64,000 nucleotides of DNA from Burkholderia sp. Bp9143 (lineage in GTDB: Bacteria > Pseudomonadota > Gammaproteobacteria > Burkholderiales > Burkholderiaceae). Made by a program: the position numbers and the translations under genes. The notes under the pieces were generated by a model. The model saw only the letters and a program-made list of their open reading frames with translations, was not told the DNA's origin and ran no database searches. Location of the stretch: contig NZ_QTPO01000010.1 of the NCBI RefSeq assembly GCF_003853645.1, forward strand, positions 1 to 64,000. Reading direction: 5' to 3'. Positions 63,526-64,000 of the stretch are shown piece after piece (the first letter of the stretch is position 1; each line of letters starts with the position of its first letter).

Positions 63526-64000
63526 TTATTTCAGAGCGATGGTGGTGTTCACGCCTTCGCTGACCGTCGCGTCGTCGAACCAGCGCGCGGTCACGGTCTT
63601 CGTCTGCGTATAGAACTGGATCACCTGCTTGCCGTACGCACCCAGGTCGCCGAGTTTCGAGCCGCGCGAACCCGTAAAGCTGAAGATCGGGACCGGCACC
63701 GGAATGGGAAGATTGATGCCGACCTGCCCGACATCGATTTCACTCTGAAACTTGCGTGCCGCTGCCCCGCTTTGGGTGAAGATGCTGACGCCATTTCCCA
63801 TGGGGTTGCGATTGATCAGGTCGATCGCGCTGTCGAGCGATTCCGCCTCCATGACGCAGATCACCGGGCCGAAGATCTCCGTTTCGTAGATCGTCATGCC
63901 CGGCGCCACGTTCGAGAAGATCGTCGGGCCGATGAAGTTGCCGTCGCCGTACCCATCGACCGCGATATCGCGCCCGTCGAGCTCGAGCGTGGCGCCCTCC
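63526..64000 (-). CDS. mmsA: Methylmalonate-semialdehyde dehydrogenase (CoA-acylating), N-terminal part missing
   Basis: The C-terminal ~157 residues of an MmsA-type aldehyde dehydrogenase. The visible part includes [40 protein letters not shown], then [20 protein letters not shown] and the C-terminal [16 protein letters not shown]. The NLPIPVP stretch and the W-F near the end are typical of MmsA, which converts (methyl)malonate semialdehyde to propionyl- or acetyl-CoA in valine, inositol or beta-alanine breakdown. The catalytic Cys is outside the window. Confidence 0.94.
   Translation of the reverse strand, partial: EGATLELDGRDIAVDGYGDGNFIGPTIFSNVAPGMTIYETEIFGPVICVMEAESLDSAIDLINRNPMGNGVSIFTQSGAAARKFQSEIDVGQVGINLPIPVPVPIFSFTGSRGSKLGDLGAYGKQVIQFYTQTKTVTARWFDDATVSEGVNTTIALK

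Overview
The window is high-GC DNA with the gene families of a Burkholderia species, most likely the Burkholderia cepacia complex. This inference rests on the catabolic gene content, codon bias and the DUF1842/DUF1843 proteins. I see no rRNA, tRNA, insertion sequence, phage or CRISPR array. The window cuts a gene at each end: an ETF-ubiquinone oxidoreductase on the left and a methylmalonate-semialdehyde dehydrogenase on the right.

Region 1-2.7 kb carries fatty-acid oxidation genes (ETF-QO and a DmdC-like acyl-CoA dehydrogenase). Region 3.3-25.2 kb looks like a betaine or cyclic amino acid catabolism island. It holds two paralogous modules, each with a GntR/FCD regulator, a DAO-type flavin oxidase, a DHDPS-family lyase and a PuuC-like aldehyde dehydrogenase. 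Module A (3.3-9.8 kb) has an MFS carrier, followed after a terminator by a YddG-type exporter. Module B (13.6-21.3 kb) has a complete ProU-type ABC transporter. A GbcA-like Rieske demethylase (10.9-12.2 kb) and its probable reductase (22.0-23.1 kb) flank module B and share a nearly identical promoter. Behind the reductase lie two unrelated homologues of DMSP lyases, a DddP-like M24 protein and a DddL/DddQ-type cupin.

Region 25.7-35.4 kb is mostly housekeeping or regulatory: pntA-pntB transhydrogenase, an AraC regulator, a FadD-like ligase divergent from a second AraC regulator, and a two-component pair.

Region 35.6-51.0 kb encodes a full 3-phenylpropionate/cinnamate route. hcaEFCBD (with divergent hcaR) makes the dihydroxy acid, and mhpA-B-D-F-E-T-C (with divergent mhpR) carries out meta-cleavage and lower-pathway steps. 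A beta-keto acid cleavage enzyme (BKACE) gene sits between them.

Region 51.2-57.3 kb is the most unusual part. It is a Y-x10-GDL system: three proteins carrying a C-terminal Tyr-x10-Gly-Asp-Leu/Val motif, a radical SAM/SPASM enzyme and a small Trp-rich protein. A well-formed sigma-54 promoter with two enhancer-like sites 32 bp apart lies upstream. The gene above it encodes a sigma-54 activator with an atypical AAA+ / HTH / TPR-like order.

Region 57.3-64 kb begins with an AT-rich spacer of about 690 bp. It then carries three LysR genes, an exported alpha/beta hydrolase, a quinone oxidoreductase, a YciI-like protein and mmsA.
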